Assembly: GCF_900115075.1 (NCBI RefSeq)
Contig: NZ_FOVG01000002.1
Span: forward strand, 62,001-126,000
Reading direction: 5' to 3'
From: Candidatus Pantoea varia
GTDB taxonomy: Bacteria; Pseudomonadota; Gammaproteobacteria; Enterobacterales; Enterobacteriaceae
DNA length: 64,000 nt
Under the pieces are notes generated by a model. That model made no database searches. It saw only the letters and a program-made list of their open reading frames with translations, and was not told the origin of the DNA. Made by a program: the position numbers and the translations under genes. Shown one piece after another: positions 29,621 through 39,281 of the stretch (positions are counted from its first letter, which is position 1; each line of letters starts with the position of its first letter).

Positions 29621-31028
29621 GCACGTAATAGGTGCCGAGCTGTGCATCCTTCTGGTAACGCTGCAAAAAGGCGAGGAACAGCGGCAGAAAGGGCGACATC
29701 GGTGCCAGGGGCAGCACGGCGGAGTCGGCGATGCGGAAAATCATCTGGGCAAAGGCGGGATGGAAGCCGAGCAGCATAAACATCGGCACAAAGACCGGAG
29801 CCAGAATCGACCAGATGGCTGAGCCGCTGGCGATAAACATGCAGAGAAACGCCGACAGGAACATCAACCCAAGAAACGCGGGCGCGCCGCTGACGCCTGC
29901 ACTCTCCAGCACATCGGTCAGCCCGATCGCCATGAATTTGCCCATGTTGCTCCAGTTGAAGAACGCCACGAACTGTGACAGCGGAAACACCATCACGATA
30001 AAACCTGCCATGCCCTTCATCGGATCGACCAGCAGCTGCGGGATATCATCCGGACGGCGGATCTGCCGGGTCACTACGCCGTAAGCAATGGCGACCACAA
30101 AGAAGAACAGGATGATGATCGGCACAATGCCCTGAATAAAAGGCGAGGGAATAATGGCGCCGGTGGCGGGATTGCGCAGCGGTGCATTTTCCGGCACCAC
30201 CAGCAGCGCCATCAGGGCGATAAACAGCAGCGCGGCAATCCCGGCAGCCCGCAGGCCGCGGTTCTCCAGCGGCGTCAGTGCCGCCAGCTTCTCACCGTTA
30301 CCCTGCCACTGCGGCAGGCGCGGCTCGACAAATTTATCGGTCAGCAGCGCGCCCACTATCGTCAGCACAATCACCGAGGTCGCCATAAAGAACCAGTTGT
30401 CGATAACGCTGACGTGCACCGTATCGCTGACTGCTTTAGCCGCTTCGGTGCTGATACCCGAGAGCAACACATCGGTGGTAACAATCAGCAGGTTGGCGGT
30501 AAAGCCGGAGGCTACACCGGCAATCGCGGCCAGCAGGCCCGCCACCGGATGACGGCCAACCGCCAGGAAGATCAGCGCGCCCAGCGGCGGCATCACTACC
30601 AGCGCGGCATCCGAGGAGATATGGCTGAAAAAGGCGATAAACAGCACCATGTAGCTGGCATAACGGCGGCTGACGCGCGACGCCATCTTGACCATCAGCG
30701 ACTGTAACAGGCCGACCTTTTCTGCCAGCCCGGCACCAATCACCAGCGCCAGAATCGATCCCAGCGGGGTAAAACTGCTGAAGTTTTTGATGATATTGGG
30801 CAGGATCCACTGAATGCCTGCGACGCTCAGGAGGTTATTCACCCGCACGATTTCGCCGTTGCTGGGGTTCTTCACCGCCAGGTCCAGCGCGCTGATAATG
30901 GCGGTCGCCACCATCAGCACCACGATCAAATAGACAAACAGTAAAAACGGATTGGGTACTTTATTCCCCACGCGCTCGATCCAGCTGAAGAGCCGGCCTG
31001 GACTGCGGTTCTCGGATGTTGCTTCCAT
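29511..31028 (-). CDS. abgT: p-Aminobenzoyl-glutamate transporter
   Basis: A 505-aa inner-membrane AbgT-family importer of p-aminobenzoyl-glutamate, a folate breakdown product. Family features include the N-terminal ERVGNKVPNPFLLFVYLI, SHISSDAALVVMPPLGALIF and, near the end, FRIADSAVLPLAPMSPFLPLFLAFL. Length matches E. coli AbgT (508). It is third in the abgABT operon, 160 bases after abgB. Its 3' end is duplicated about 3.3 kb downstream. Confidence 0.95.
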   Translation of the reverse strand: MEATSENRSPGRLFSWIERVGNKVPNPFLLFVYLIVVLMVATAIISALDLAVKNPSNGEIVRVNNLLSVAGIQWILPNIIKNFSSFTPLGSILALVIGAGLAEKVGLLQSLMVKMASRVSRRYASYMVLFIAFFSHISSDAALVVMPPLGALIFLAVGRHPVAGLLAAIAGVASGFTANLLIVTTDVLLSGISTEAAKAVSDTVHVSVIDNWFFMATSVIVLTIVGALLTDKFVEPRLPQWQGNGEKLAALTPLENRGLRAAGIAALLFIALMALLVVPENAPLRNPATGAIIPSPFIQGIVPIIILFFFVVAIAYGVVTRQIRRPDDIPQLLVDPMKGMAGFIVMVFPLSQFVAFFNWSNMGKFMAIGLTDVLESAGVSGAPAFLGLMFLSAFLCMFIASGSAIWSILAPVFVPMFMLLGFHPAFAQMIFRIADSAVLPLAPMSPFLPLFLAFLQRYQKDAQLGTYYVLIFPYPLVFFISWIALLMVWYLLGLPIGPGVWPQLP

Positions 31029-31188
31029 GGTATTGGTTCTCGTCTTGTGTCCCTTTTATCGGCGGTAGCAAGGCCTGACGCCGGTCGCGTTGTGCGACAG
31101 GCGGTGAGTTCAGTTCCGGCACCGCTGAGTCAGGGAAGTGTTTGCAATATTTTTTATAGTGGTCCGCGTCAGAGACACGGCCGTTGGC

Positions 31189-32631
31189 TCATTCGGCCAG
31201 TTTTGTTGGTCTGATCCCCGCCGGGATCGGGCAGATATAAGGCTGCGCGGCGCGTACCCGATCAAACTCGGCCCGGCAGCCAGCCAGCGCCTGCTGATCC
31301 GTTAACAGCGATAACACCGTGGCCGCCATCACTTTGCCCGCCAGAAACATCCCCTTATGCCCGATACTGGTGCGTCCCTGCGCCACCAGTTGCCAGGTGT
31401 GCAGCGGCGTGCCGAAGGTAAAGCAGGGCGAAAAACACTGTGCAGTCGGCGTCACCCAGCTGACATCGCCGACGTCGGTGGAGCCATAAAGCAGCTCACG
31501 CGTGACTGCATAGGGCGCGACCTCATCCATAAACAGCTTATCGCCCAGTTGTTCAGCCCAGGCGTGACCGGCTTCGCCGCCAGTACGGGCAGCATTGAGC
31601 CGGGCATTGCGCAGATCGTCATCGGTCAGGGTGGCTCGCAGTTCAGTCGCAAACGCGCGCTCTTCGTCGCTGTAGTCGGGCAAACCAAACTGATGCAAAT
31701 AGCGCTCCATGACCGCTTCCAGCGCGCGATTCGGCACGTAGTCCGAACAGGCTTTGTCAAAACGTACGGTCAGCGTGGTGTCGGTCATCAGCGCTGCGCC
31801 CCTGGCGATATTGATCACCCGTTCATAGATCGCCTGCGCCTGCGGCAGCTCCGGGGCGCGGATCAGGTAGAGCACCTCGGCATCGGCCTGCACCACGTTC
31901 GGCGATACACCGCCGCTGTTGGTGATGGCGTAATGCAGTCGGGCCTCCTGCACGATATGCTCGCGCAGGAAGTTGGCCCCGGTATTCATCAGCGTGACGG
32001 CATCCAGCGCGCTTCGGCCCAGATGGGGAGAATTGGCTGCGTGAGCGGCGACGCCTTTGAAGCTGAATGCCGCCTGAATATTGGCGAGGGTGCGCAGATT
32101 GAACATGCCGCTGAACCCCTCCGGATGCCAGGTCACGGCGGCATCAACGTCGTCAAACAGCCCTTCGCGCACCATAAAAGTCTTGCCCGAACCGCCTTCT
32201 TCGCCAGGGCAGCCGTAAAAGCGAACCGTGCCGCCCGTGTGATGCTGTTCCATCCAGGCTTTCACGGCGCAAGCCGCCGCAACACCCGCCGTGCCGAGCA
32301 GGTTGTGGCCGCAGCCGTGTCCGTTGCCGTTGGCTTCCAGCGGTTGTGGCCGGGCGCAGCCCGACTGCTGGCTCAGACCGGCCAGCGCATCGAATTCGCC
32401 AAGGAGGGCAATCACCGGCTTGCCGCTACCCGCACTGGCGATAAACGCGGTGTCGATGCCGCCCACGCCACGTTCAACTGTGAATCCTTCTTTTTCCAGC
32501 GCGTCGGCCAGCAGAGCAGAGGAACGCGTCTCGGCGAAGCGGGTTTCCGGCGTGTCCCAGATAGCGTCACTGAGCGTGCTGAAGCGGAGCTGATGGCGAT
32601 CGATATACTCGTCTATAAACGCTTCTATCAT
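31189..32631 (-). CDS. abgB: p-Aminobenzoyl-glutamate hydrolase subunit B
   Basis: A 480-aa M20-family amidohydrolase (E. coli AbgB 481). With AbgA it forms the enzyme that splits p-aminobenzoyl-glutamate to p-aminobenzoate and glutamate. The metal site appears in GNGHGCGHNLLGTAG and in CPGEEGGSGK. The start overlaps the abgA stop by 4 bp, so subunits are made in a coupled way. Confidence 0.95.
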   Translation of the reverse strand: MIEAFIDEYIDRHQLRFSTLSDAIWDTPETRFAETRSSALLADALEKEGFTVERGVGGIDTAFIASAGSGKPVIALLGEFDALAGLSQQSGCARPQPLEANGNGHGCGHNLLGTAGVAAACAVKAWMEQHHTGGTVRFYGCPGEEGGSGKTFMVREGLFDDVDAAVTWHPEGFSGMFNLRTLANIQAAFSFKGVAAHAANSPHLGRSALDAVTLMNTGANFLREHIVQEARLHYAITNSGGVSPNVVQADAEVLYLIRAPELPQAQAIYERVINIARGAALMTDTTLTVRFDKACSDYVPNRALEAVMERYLHQFGLPDYSDEERAFATELRATLTDDDLRNARLNAARTGGEAGHAWAEQLGDKLFMDEVAPYAVTRELLYGSTDVGDVSWVTPTAQCFSPCFTFGTPLHTWQLVAQGRTSIGHKGMFLAGKVMAATVLSLLTDQQALAGCRAEFDRVRAAQPYICPIPAGIRPTKLAE

Positions 32632-33941
32632 CGTGAACCTCCAAACTGCGCCTGATTCAGCGCCAGCGTTGCCAGCAGCGTGATGGCGTCCGGCATTACC
32701 CGCTCATCAAAGTCGAATTTCGCATTGTGGTGACCCGCCGCCAGTTCACAGCCAAAAATGACGTAAGAGGCCTGACCGCCGCGCTGCTTTACCCGCTCCA
32801 TCATGTAGGTCGCATCTTCCGAACCTGCTGCCTGCGCTTTACGGTCGACCACAGAGTCAAACATGCCGAGTGCGTCCGCCTGCTGGTGGATGAAATCGAC
32901 CCACGGCTGTGTCGGGGTACAGCTGCGCGCAGCACCCATTAGCGAAACCTGCTGCTCAACGCCATACATCGCCGCCGCACCGGCAATCACCCGCAGCGCC
33001 TGCTGATAAATATCGTCATTAACCTGATTGGTGACGCCACGTGTTTCGACTTTCAGCAGGGCGCAGTCGGCCACCACATTGCGGCCGGTTCCTGCCTGTA
33101 GCACGCCAACGTTTACCCGCGCCACGCCGCCGCTGTGCTGGGTTAAACCATGCAGCGCCAGCGTCGCCTGTGCGGCAGCCAGCAGGGCGTTGCGCCCCTC
33201 TTCCGGGCGACCGCCCGCATGGGCACCGACGCCGGTAAAGTAAACATCCAGCTTGGTGGTGGCGAGGAAGCTGTCGCTGCCGCATACCACTTCGCCTGCT
33301 GGCACACCGGTGCCGATGTGAATCGCGGTGAAACGCTCAACGTCATCGACCACGCCCGCCGCGACCATCGCTTTGGCACCACGCACACCCTCTTCGGCGG
33401 GCTGGAAGATCAGTTTAATCGTGCCGCTGAGCTGATCTTTCATCGCCATCAGCACGGAGGCGAGGCCCAGACCAATAGTGGTATGACCGTCATGCCCACA
33501 GGCGTGCATCATGCCGGCGTTGCAGGAGGCGAACCCTTCACGCTGCGGCAGATGATCGTCGGCCTGGCTCTCGTTGAGATCCAGTGCATCCATATCGACG
33601 CGGAAGCCCATCACCGGGCCAGGACGGCCGGTCTCAAGCGTTGCTACGATGCCGCAGAATCCGCCGGAGAAGTGGCTGATCCACTGCGGCAGCGCGCCCT
33701 GTTGCAGCGCACGCGCCTCCTGCTGCTTCAGCACCGCCTCGTCGGGCAAGCCCATCCGTGCATCGGCATCAATGACCTCACGGCCCAGCTTCAGTTGATA
33801 ACCGAGCTTATGCAGTTCTTCTGCCACTAACGTCGCGGTGCGGAACTCCAGCCAGGCCGATTCGGCGTAGTGATGGAAGTCGCGACGCCACTGTTGCAGC
33901 TGTGGCAGCCGGGCGCTGACGTGGTCTGAAAGGGTTTTCAT
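32628..33941 (-). CDS. abgA: p-Aminobenzoyl-glutamate hydrolase subunit A
   Basis: A 437-aa M20-family amidohydrolase (E. coli AbgA 436). The metal-binding motif is MMHACGHDGHTTIGLGLA and the second ligand region is FQPAEEGVRGAKAM. The ATG at 33941 is chosen because it has GAGGAAAG upstream and gives the family length; the open frame runs on 71 codons without likeness. First gene of abgABT, divergent from abgR. Confidence 0.95.
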   Translation of the reverse strand: MKTLSDHVSARLPQLQQWRRDFHHYAESAWLEFRTATLVAEELHKLGYQLKLGREVIDADARMGLPDEAVLKQQEARALQQGALPQWISHFSGGFCGIVATLETGRPGPVMGFRVDMDALDLNESQADDHLPQREGFASCNAGMMHACGHDGHTTIGLGLASVLMAMKDQLSGTIKLIFQPAEEGVRGAKAMVAAGVVDDVERFTAIHIGTGVPAGEVVCGSDSFLATTKLDVYFTGVGAHAGGRPEEGRNALLAAAQATLALHGLTQHSGGVARVNVGVLQAGTGRNVVADCALLKVETRGVTNQVNDDIYQQALRVIAGAAAMYGVEQQVSLMGAARSCTPTQPWVDFIHQQADALGMFDSVVDRKAQAAGSEDATYMMERVKQRGGQASYVIFGCELAAGHHNAKFDFDERVMPDAITLLATLALNQAQFGGSR

Positions 33942-34008
33942 CGGCTCTTTCCTCGTTGTTGGTTTTTTATGCACTGCGTCGAATCTACACAATGGTGCTG
34001 GGCGGCAT

Positions 34009-34047
34009 AAGATGCGAATATCTTGTGACTGATAAACAACGGTTATC
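34009..34047. promoter_or_regulatory. Two inverted repeats in the abgA/abgR divergent region
   Basis: AAGAT, six bases, ATCTT (34009-34024) and GATAA, seven bases, TTATC (34031-34047) lie side by side just before abgR. Paired dyads of this size are typical LysR-type recognition and activation sites, so AbgR is the likely binder. Seen as dyads; binding inferred. Confidence 0.5.
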
Positions 34048-34055
34048 GCAAAATT

Positions 34056-34952
34056 ATGTCTGCCAATCTCAAGCTCCATCAGCTGCGCGCCTTCGTTGAC
34101 GTGGCGCGACAGGGCAGTATCCGGGCGGCAAGCCGTCTTTCCGGGCTGTCGCAACCGGCGTTAACCAAAGCGATTCAGGAACTGGAGCGCGAACTGGGGG
34201 CAAAGCTGTTTATCCGCCGTCAGCAGGGCGTAGTACTGACTGATATCGGTGATAACTTTTTTCGTCATGCCAGCCTGGTGCTGGCGGAGCTGCGGGTTGC
34301 CGAGGAAGATATCCAGCAGCGGCTGGGGCTGGGTGGCGGTCAGGTGAACATCGGGGTTGGCGGCAGCGTGGCGCGCACCATCATGCCGCAGGTGATAAAC
34401 CAGTTTCATCGTGAATACCCGCTGGTAAAAGTGCGCATCGTCGAAGGCCAGCTGGTGTCGATGGTACATGAGCTGCGCCAGGGCGCGCTCGATTTCACCA
34501 TCAATACCTACGATCAGAGCCATCTCGATCAGGAGCTGATGTATGAGCGGATGATGGAGCGCGAGTACAAAGTGGTGGTGCGCAAAGGCCATCCGCTGGA
34601 AAAAGCGCGTTCTCTGGCGGCGTTACAGCAGGCGGACTGGACGATGCCAACGCCCAAAGGCAGTTACTACCGTTTGCTGCATGATCTGTTCGGCGAGCGT
34701 GGCATGGCCCCCAAAATCGTGGTGACCTGTGAAACGTTTATGGCCTGCACCAGCCTGGTGGCGCAAAGCGATTTCATCAGCATTCTGTCGGTCGACGTGA
34801 TTGACGATCCGATTCTGGGTCGGTCACTGGTGGCGCTGGCGCTCGACGATCCTCTGCCGAAAGCGATCTTCTATCTGATTCAGCGCAAAGACACCACGCT
34901 GACCCCTATGAGCAGTTATATGGCACAACTCTTTCGCCGTTATTGCCAGTGA
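34056..34952 (+). CDS. abgR: LysR-family regulator of the abg operon
   Basis: A 298-aa LysR protein with the winged helix at residues 5-64 (GSIRAASRLSGLSQPALTKAI) and a ligand domain after residue 90. It is divergent from abgABT across 114 bp, the same layout as in E. coli, so it is taken as AbgR, the presumed activator responding to the folate breakdown product. Confidence 0.9.
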   Translation: MSANLKLHQLRAFVDVARQGSIRAASRLSGLSQPALTKAIQELERELGAKLFIRRQQGVVLTDIGDNFFRHASLVLAELRVAEEDIQQRLGLGGGQVNIGVGGSVARTIMPQVINQFHREYPLVKVRIVEGQLVSMVHELRQGALDFTINTYDQSHLDQELMYERMMEREYKVVVRKGHPLEKARSLAALQQADWTMPTPKGSYYRLLHDLFGERGMAPKIVVTCETFMACTSLVAQSDFISILSVDVIDDPILGRSLVALALDDPLPKAIFYLIQRKDTTLTPMSSYMAQLFRRYCQ

Positions 34953-35025
34953 AATCAGTGAGTAAAGTCGATCGTCTACACTGTTAAGGTACTGAAAAAA
35001 ATCCAACCGACAAATAGAGGTTACG

Positions 35026-35463
35026 ATGCAAGTTAGTCCTTATCTGTTTCTCTATGGCCGTTGTGAAGAGGCTATCGACTTTTACCTGCAGGCAACCGGT
35101 GGAGAGTTACTCTCTAAAATGAAATTCGGTGACATGCCGGATCAGGGTGAGCAGGTGGGCGATCAGTCCGCAGCGCCACAGCCGCCAGAAAAAATTATGC
35201 ATGCCCAGCTGCGCATTGGTGACGGTGAGCTGATGCTCAGCGACGGCAACACCGATCAACCGCCCGCATCCGAACATGCTGGTTACGCGGTCAGCCTTTC
35301 AACGACTGATGTTGAAAAAGGCAAAGCCTGGTTTGAGAAACTGTCGGCAGGCGGCAAGGTGACAACGGAATGGCAGGAGACGTTCTGGTCGAACGGATTC
35401 GCGATGTTTATTGATAAGTTCAACATTCCGTGGCGCATCAACGTTGAGAAGCCGCAGAACTAA
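35026..35463 (+). CDS. yjdN: PhnB/YjdN-family glyoxalase-like protein
   Basis: A 145-aa protein of the vicinal oxygen chelate fold. The pattern YLFLYGRCEEAIDFYLQATGG, then MHAQLRIGDGELMLSD and the end FNIPWRINVEK is that of E. coli YjdN (PhnB). No enzyme activity is established for the family. Single gene. Confidence 0.88.
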   Translation: MQVSPYLFLYGRCEEAIDFYLQATGGELLSKMKFGDMPDQGEQVGDQSAAPQPPEKIMHAQLRIGDGELMLSDGNTDQPPASEHAGYAVSLSTTDVEKGKAWFEKLSAGGKVTTEWQETFWSNGFAMFIDKFNIPWRINVEKPQN

Positions 35464-35550
35464 AAGCAGGGCAGATGCAGCGTTTATTTGATAAGCCTGC
35501 ATCTGAAAAGCTGACCCTGGTGTATTACGTCCTGGGCCAGCTTTCCTGCT

Positions 35551-35576
35551 AAACGGGCGGTTATTAAAGCCGCCCG
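35551..35576 (-). terminator. Terminator-like hairpin of tsx
   Basis: CGGGCGG (35554-35560) pairs with CCGCCCG (35570-35576); on the minus strand it is followed by TTT. It lies just past the tsx stop. Confidence 0.7.
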
Positions 35577-35582
35577 CTATCA

Positions 35583-36449
35583 TCAGAAGTTATAACCCGC
35601 CACCAGGTAGTAACCCCAGCCCGTCGATTTCACTTCAAACGGACCCTTGCCGAAGTTCAGCTCCTGACCATCCGCCCACTGTCCGCCGTTGTGGAAGTAA
35701 CGCGCTACCGCAGAGAAGTGCCAGTGATAGTAACCCAGTGACAGAATGTGGCTGGAGGCGATGGAGTTGCTGGTGCGTGATGAACCACCTTTCTCGTTGA
35801 GATCGGAACCCCAGTCGAAGTTGGTGAAGCCCACATAGCCCAGATTACCGCCCCACAGCTGGGTGATTGGCACAAAGTATTTCACCTTGAAGCGATAGCC
35901 ATCCCAGCTGTTTTCATTCGCCGCACCATAGTTTTCCCACTGATATTTGGCGTAGACGTTCAGCGACAGACCGACATCGCTGTGCGTATCGATATCGGTA
36001 CCCAGACCCATATACCAGGTGTTCTGGCGGTTATCGCTGTTGCGGCCCATGTCATAGATGTAGTTGTTAGCGAAATACCACTCTTTGAACGGACCAAAGG
36101 CCAGGCTGGTGCCGGTCAGTTTGTCGATAGAGAAGCGCGGCTCAATCTCCATGAACATCGGTGAACCGTGATCAAAAATGCCGTTGGCGTTGCTGTTGCC
36201 TGCGCCGAAGAAGTTGGTCAGGTCAAGGTAGCCATAAAAATCGAACCAGTCCTTCTTCGCAAACGCTTCATATTCCAGATAAACGTCGTTGTTAAACTGG
36301 GGTCCGAAACGCGTATGGTAGCTACCTACCACGTTAACGCTCTGATGCCACCAGTCGGAGACATACTGCGGATCGCTTTCAGCGGCCTGCGCAGCACCAC
36401 TCAATGAACATGCCAGCACGGCACCTGCTATCAACGTTTTATATTTCAT
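35583..36449 (-). CDS. tsx: Nucleoside-specific outer-membrane channel Tsx
   Basis: A 288-aa outer-membrane barrel for uptake of nucleosides and deoxynucleosides (E. coli Tsx 294). Residues 1-22 form the signal peptide ending AQA, with the mature protein starting [20 protein letters not shown]; the C-terminus YNF fits outer-membrane insertion. Two upstream in-frame Met codons (36464 and earlier) exist, but the ATG at 36449 begins a normal signal peptide. A perfect CRP site stands about 200 bp upstream, in line with known CRP/CytR control of tsx. Confidence 0.93.
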   Translation of the reverse strand: MKYKTLIAGAVLACSLSGAAQAAESDPQYVSDWWHQSVNVVGSYHTRFGPQFNNDVYLEYEAFAKKDWFDFYGYLDLTNFFGAGNSNANGIFDHGSPMFMEIEPRFSIDKLTGTSLAFGPFKEWYFANNYIYDMGRNSDNRQNTWYMGLGTDIDTHSDVGLSLNVYAKYQWENYGAANENSWDGYRFKVKYFVPITQLWGGNLGYVGFTNFDWGSDLNEKGGSSRTSNSIASSHILSLGYYHWHFSAVARYFHNGGQWADGQELNFGKGPFEVKSTGWGYYLVAGYNF

Positions 36450-36643
36450 TATTATCAGCCACATGCTTTTGACCGCCGCACAGCAGACGCAGTCAGAGAG
36501 AAATCGGTCCCTTGATGGGAATGAGGGTTTCACAGCAAATAACAGCCAGTTCTTCAGCCCGCGTAGCGTGCCTGTAACATATCGATAGAAAATAGATTTT
36601 GCTCACGTTTGTCAAAAAGTGTTGCATTACAATTCAGCTAAAA

Positions 36644-36659
36644 TGTGATGAACTTCACA
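36644..36659 (-). promoter_or_regulatory. CRP site upstream of tsx
   Basis: TGTGA, six bases, TCACA is a perfect match to the CRP consensus, with A/T flanks. It lies in the 279-bp gap between tsx and the histidine kinase stop, so it can only serve tsx. A second CRP site or CytR site could not be picked out. Confidence 0.85.
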
Positions 36660-36728
36660 ATAACGGCGTGGATCGAACGGAACCAGGCAACCGTTTACGT
36701 TGTCTGGTTCGTGATCAAACAGGCGGGA

Positions 36729-38084
36729 TCAGGGAAGGGTGACGCGAACCTGCAAACCACAAATTGCACCCTGTGGTGTCAGGCAATTGGAAAGGGCGAC
36801 GTGAATCTGATGTTTTTGTGCGACATTGCGCACAATGGATAATCCCAGTCCACTGCCCTGGGCTTTAACGTCAGGCGAACGGGTAAAACGATCAAACGCG
36901 CGCTCGATAAAGGACTCCGGCATACCCGGTCCGTTATCAACAATATCGACTACCGTTTTTCCCGCGACCCGATGCAACAGCACATCGACCAGGCTGCCTT
37001 CCGGCGTGTGCAGCATGGCGTTACCAATCAGGTTGTCGAACAGGCTGCGCAGCTCGGAACGGCTGGCCTGCAGACGATACTGCGTGGAGCCGTTGAAGCC
37101 GATATCGATGCCGCGTTTATCTGCCACCACCATCAGCTGCTCAATGCTCTCCTTCAGCAAATCTTCCAGTTCGATATGCTCAACGCTGGCGACCACGCTC
37201 TGGTCATCCTGGCGCGAGACATTCAGCAACTGCGTGACCAGATGACGGGTGCGGGTGACGCCCGCTTCCAGCTGGCTGAACTGCCGACTCGCTTCGCCCG
37301 GCTGGATATGCTGGCGCAGATTTTCCAGCTGCAAGGTCACCGCCGTTACCGGCGTGCGCAACTCATGCGCGGCATCTTCCAGGAACTGACGCTGCGATGA
37401 CCAGGCTTCCCGCAGCTTACTCAGCAGCGAGTTGTAGGCGGCCACCAGCGGCAGGATCTCATCCGGTAAGCCTTCGGGTGAAACATTGTGCGGATGATGC
37501 GTCTCCTGCGCGGCAATCTGACGCGACGCGACCTGCAGATCCCGGGTGATCTTACGCACCACCAGCCAGATCACCAGCAGCGACAGCGGCATCATCAGGA
37601 TCAACGGAATGATCGCTGACAGCGCCCGCTTGACCATCAATGCCTTCATGTAGCTGAGGTTGTGCATCACCTGAATGGTTTTAATCTCACTGCCCGGCAA
37701 GCCGGGCCTGGTATAAATGCGCCATTCACAGTCGTCGCACTGACCGATATGCACGTCGCGATATCCACGCTGGTTTTGCAGCGGGGCCTGCAGCTCCGGC
37801 CATGAGCTGGCGCGCAACTGACCCTGATCGTCCCACAGCTGCACCACAAAGGCGCTCTTCGCCTTGTCAGGCGCAATAAGCATCGGCATCAGGGCGGGCA
37901 TCTGTTTATTGGTGGACCAGGCATCAGCGATTTTTGCCAGCTGATCGTCCTTCATGGTGCCGACCATATCGCCGTAGCAGCTGAAGAAATACCAGGTGAC
38001 GCCGCCGATCATCAGCAGATGAATAATCAGCAGCGTAGAGAGTAATTTGTTGCGCAGTGAGCGCATAAAGCGAAAAGGTTTCAT
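36729..38084 (-). CDS. Sensor histidine kinase, QseC-like
   Basis: A 451-aa membrane histidine kinase. TM1 is at about 13-35, TM2 at about 155-177, with a periplasmic sensor of about 120 residues between. HAMP follows, then HELRTP with phospho-acceptor His240, and ATP-binding boxes NLIGNAMLHTP, DNGPGMP and GSGLGLSIV. The sensor domain has a Cys pair, C116-D-D-C119, not usual for QseC. Start overlaps the regulator stop by 4 bp. The signal is not known. Confidence 0.88.
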   Translation of the reverse strand: MKPFRFMRSLRNKLLSTLLIIHLLMIGGVTWYFFSCYGDMVGTMKDDQLAKIADAWSTNKQMPALMPMLIAPDKAKSAFVVQLWDDQGQLRASSWPELQAPLQNQRGYRDVHIGQCDDCEWRIYTRPGLPGSEIKTIQVMHNLSYMKALMVKRALSAIIPLILMMPLSLLVIWLVVRKITRDLQVASRQIAAQETHHPHNVSPEGLPDEILPLVAAYNSLLSKLREAWSSQRQFLEDAAHELRTPVTAVTLQLENLRQHIQPGEASRQFSQLEAGVTRTRHLVTQLLNVSRQDDQSVVASVEHIELEDLLKESIEQLMVVADKRGIDIGFNGSTQYRLQASRSELRSLFDNLIGNAMLHTPEGSLVDVLLHRVAGKTVVDIVDNGPGMPESFIERAFDRFTRSPDVKAQGSGLGLSIVRNVAQKHQIHVALSNCLTPQGAICGLQVRVTLP

Positions 38085-38740
38085 ATTGCCGGCACCCGCC
38101 AGCCCAGACCGCGCACGTTGCGGATCACGTCGTTATCCAGCTTGCGGCGCATCCCATGGATCAGGACATCCACCGCGTTGCTGCTGACTTCATCGCCCCA
38201 GCCATAGATGCGATTTTCCAGCTGCTCGCGTGACAGAATAGCGCCCGGCCGCTCCAGCAGGGCGTAGAGCAGGGCATATTCGCGTGCCGTAAGCTGTTCG
38301 CGCTGGCCTTTGTAGAGTACTTCGCGGGTCATCATATCCAGCTGCACATCGCCGCTGCCCAACACCGAGTCTGCTGCGCCGTGGCTGCGTCGGGTAATGG
38401 CGCGCATCCGGGCCATTACTTCCTGTAAATCGAACGGTTTAAGCAGATAGTCATCCGCGCCGCTGTCCAGTCCCTGAATCCGCTGTGCTACTGTGTCGCG
38501 TGCGGTAAGAATCAGCACCGGCGTGGCGTCGCCGCGCCCGCGCGCCCGGCGCAGTACCTGCAGGCCATCATCGCGCGGCAAGCCGAGATCGAGTAACACG
38601 CAGCTGTAGCCGCCTTCGCTCCAGGCATTCTGGGCATAGATGCCATCGCGCACCCAATCCACCGACCAGCCCGCACCCTCCAGCGCCTGCTGCAGGTTCG
38701 CGCCGATCATTTCATCATCTTCAACCAGTAACACGCGCAT
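38081..38740 (-). CDS. OmpR-family response regulator, QseB-like
   Basis: A 219-aa two-domain regulator. The receiver (1-115) has D8/D9, phospho-acceptor Asp51 in LLDLGLP and the switch Lys in DDYLLKPF; the winged-helix output domain (about 125-217) has LTAREYALLYALLERPG. Together with the kinase it forms an operon with regulator first. Best likeness is to QseB/TctD-type regulators; target genes are unknown. Confidence 0.9.
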   Translation of the reverse strand: MRVLLVEDDEMIGANLQQALEGAGWSVDWVRDGIYAQNAWSEGGYSCVLLDLGLPRDDGLQVLRRARGRGDATPVLILTARDTVAQRIQGLDSGADDYLLKPFDLQEVMARMRAITRRSHGAADSVLGSGDVQLDMMTREVLYKGQREQLTAREYALLYALLERPGAILSREQLENRIYGWGDEVSSNAVDVLIHGMRRKLDNDVIRNVRGLGWRVPAI

Positions 38741-38791
38741 GGCTGATCTCCTTCATAAAGATGGGGAGAGTTTACTCACCAATTGTTAGGC

Positions 38792-38994
38792 CAGAATTAT
38801 CCGCCTTCATACTTCGTGCCGTGGCGGCGTTGGCTGCTTTTGCTGACATCAGTCACTGACTGATGTCAGCTCCTGGGGATTCGCGCATTTGCCGCCTTGC
38901 CACAGCACGAATTATTTTGGCGGACCCCGGCCTTCCTGGTTCGCGCTGTGGCGGCGTTGGCTGCTTTTGCTCACCCCAGTCACTGACTGATGTC
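38792..38994. repeat. Tandem copies of a dispersed intergenic repeat
   Basis: A 47-bp unit at 38821-38867 recurs at 38948-38994 with three mismatches; partial likeness continues upstream (AATTAT...CCTTC...TTCG...). Each unit ends in CAGTCACTGACTGATGTC; in the first copy this makes a dyad GACATCAGTCA/TGACTGATGTC (38845-38867). The text between (GCCGCCTTGCCACAGCACG) resembles intergenic repeats I remember from Serratia and Pantoea genomes. The 352-bp gap 38741-39092 holds otherwise only the regulator promoter. Confidence 0.75.
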
Positions 38995-39092
38995 CCATCC
39001 CTATCCATTGAGATGCCTGCGGTTGCAAGCGTAAATGGGGTGACGTATATTTGAGCAACAGATTAATGCCAGACATTTCAGCGGTGAACAGT

Positions 39093-39245
39093 ATGTCAGC
39101 CCAGGAAGCAAAAATCAGACATCAGCGCGAGTATCAGGAGCGTGTTGAAGCCGTCCGAAATGGTCAGGCTCCTGGCCGCGTGCTTGAAAGACGTCCTCAG
39201 GGTATTGTGCCTGCAAAAAGTGGACGTAGCCTCGCATTTTTCTGA
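39093..39245 (+). CDS. Small hypothetical protein, possible antitoxin
   Basis: A 50-aa charged, probably helical protein (SAQEAKIRHQREYQERVEAV at the N-terminus), not recognised. Start choice is open: ATG at 39093 has GGTGA five bases upstream; a TTG at 39051 with GGGGTGA seven bases upstream would add 14 residues. It precedes the nucleotidyltransferase-like gene in the same direction with a terminator-like hairpin between. Its role as a partner or antitoxin is only inferred from size and position. Confidence 0.45.
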   Translation: MSAQEAKIRHQREYQERVEAVRNGQAPGRVLERRPQGIVPAKSGRSLAFF

Positions 39246-39281
39246 TGTAATGCCGTGCTGAAATCAGCCAGGTGGTAAAAT

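Noticed and set aside
33942..34154. 71-codon N-terminal extension of abgA
   Set aside because: It would cover the divergent promoter region and the start of abgR, and no AbgA has it.
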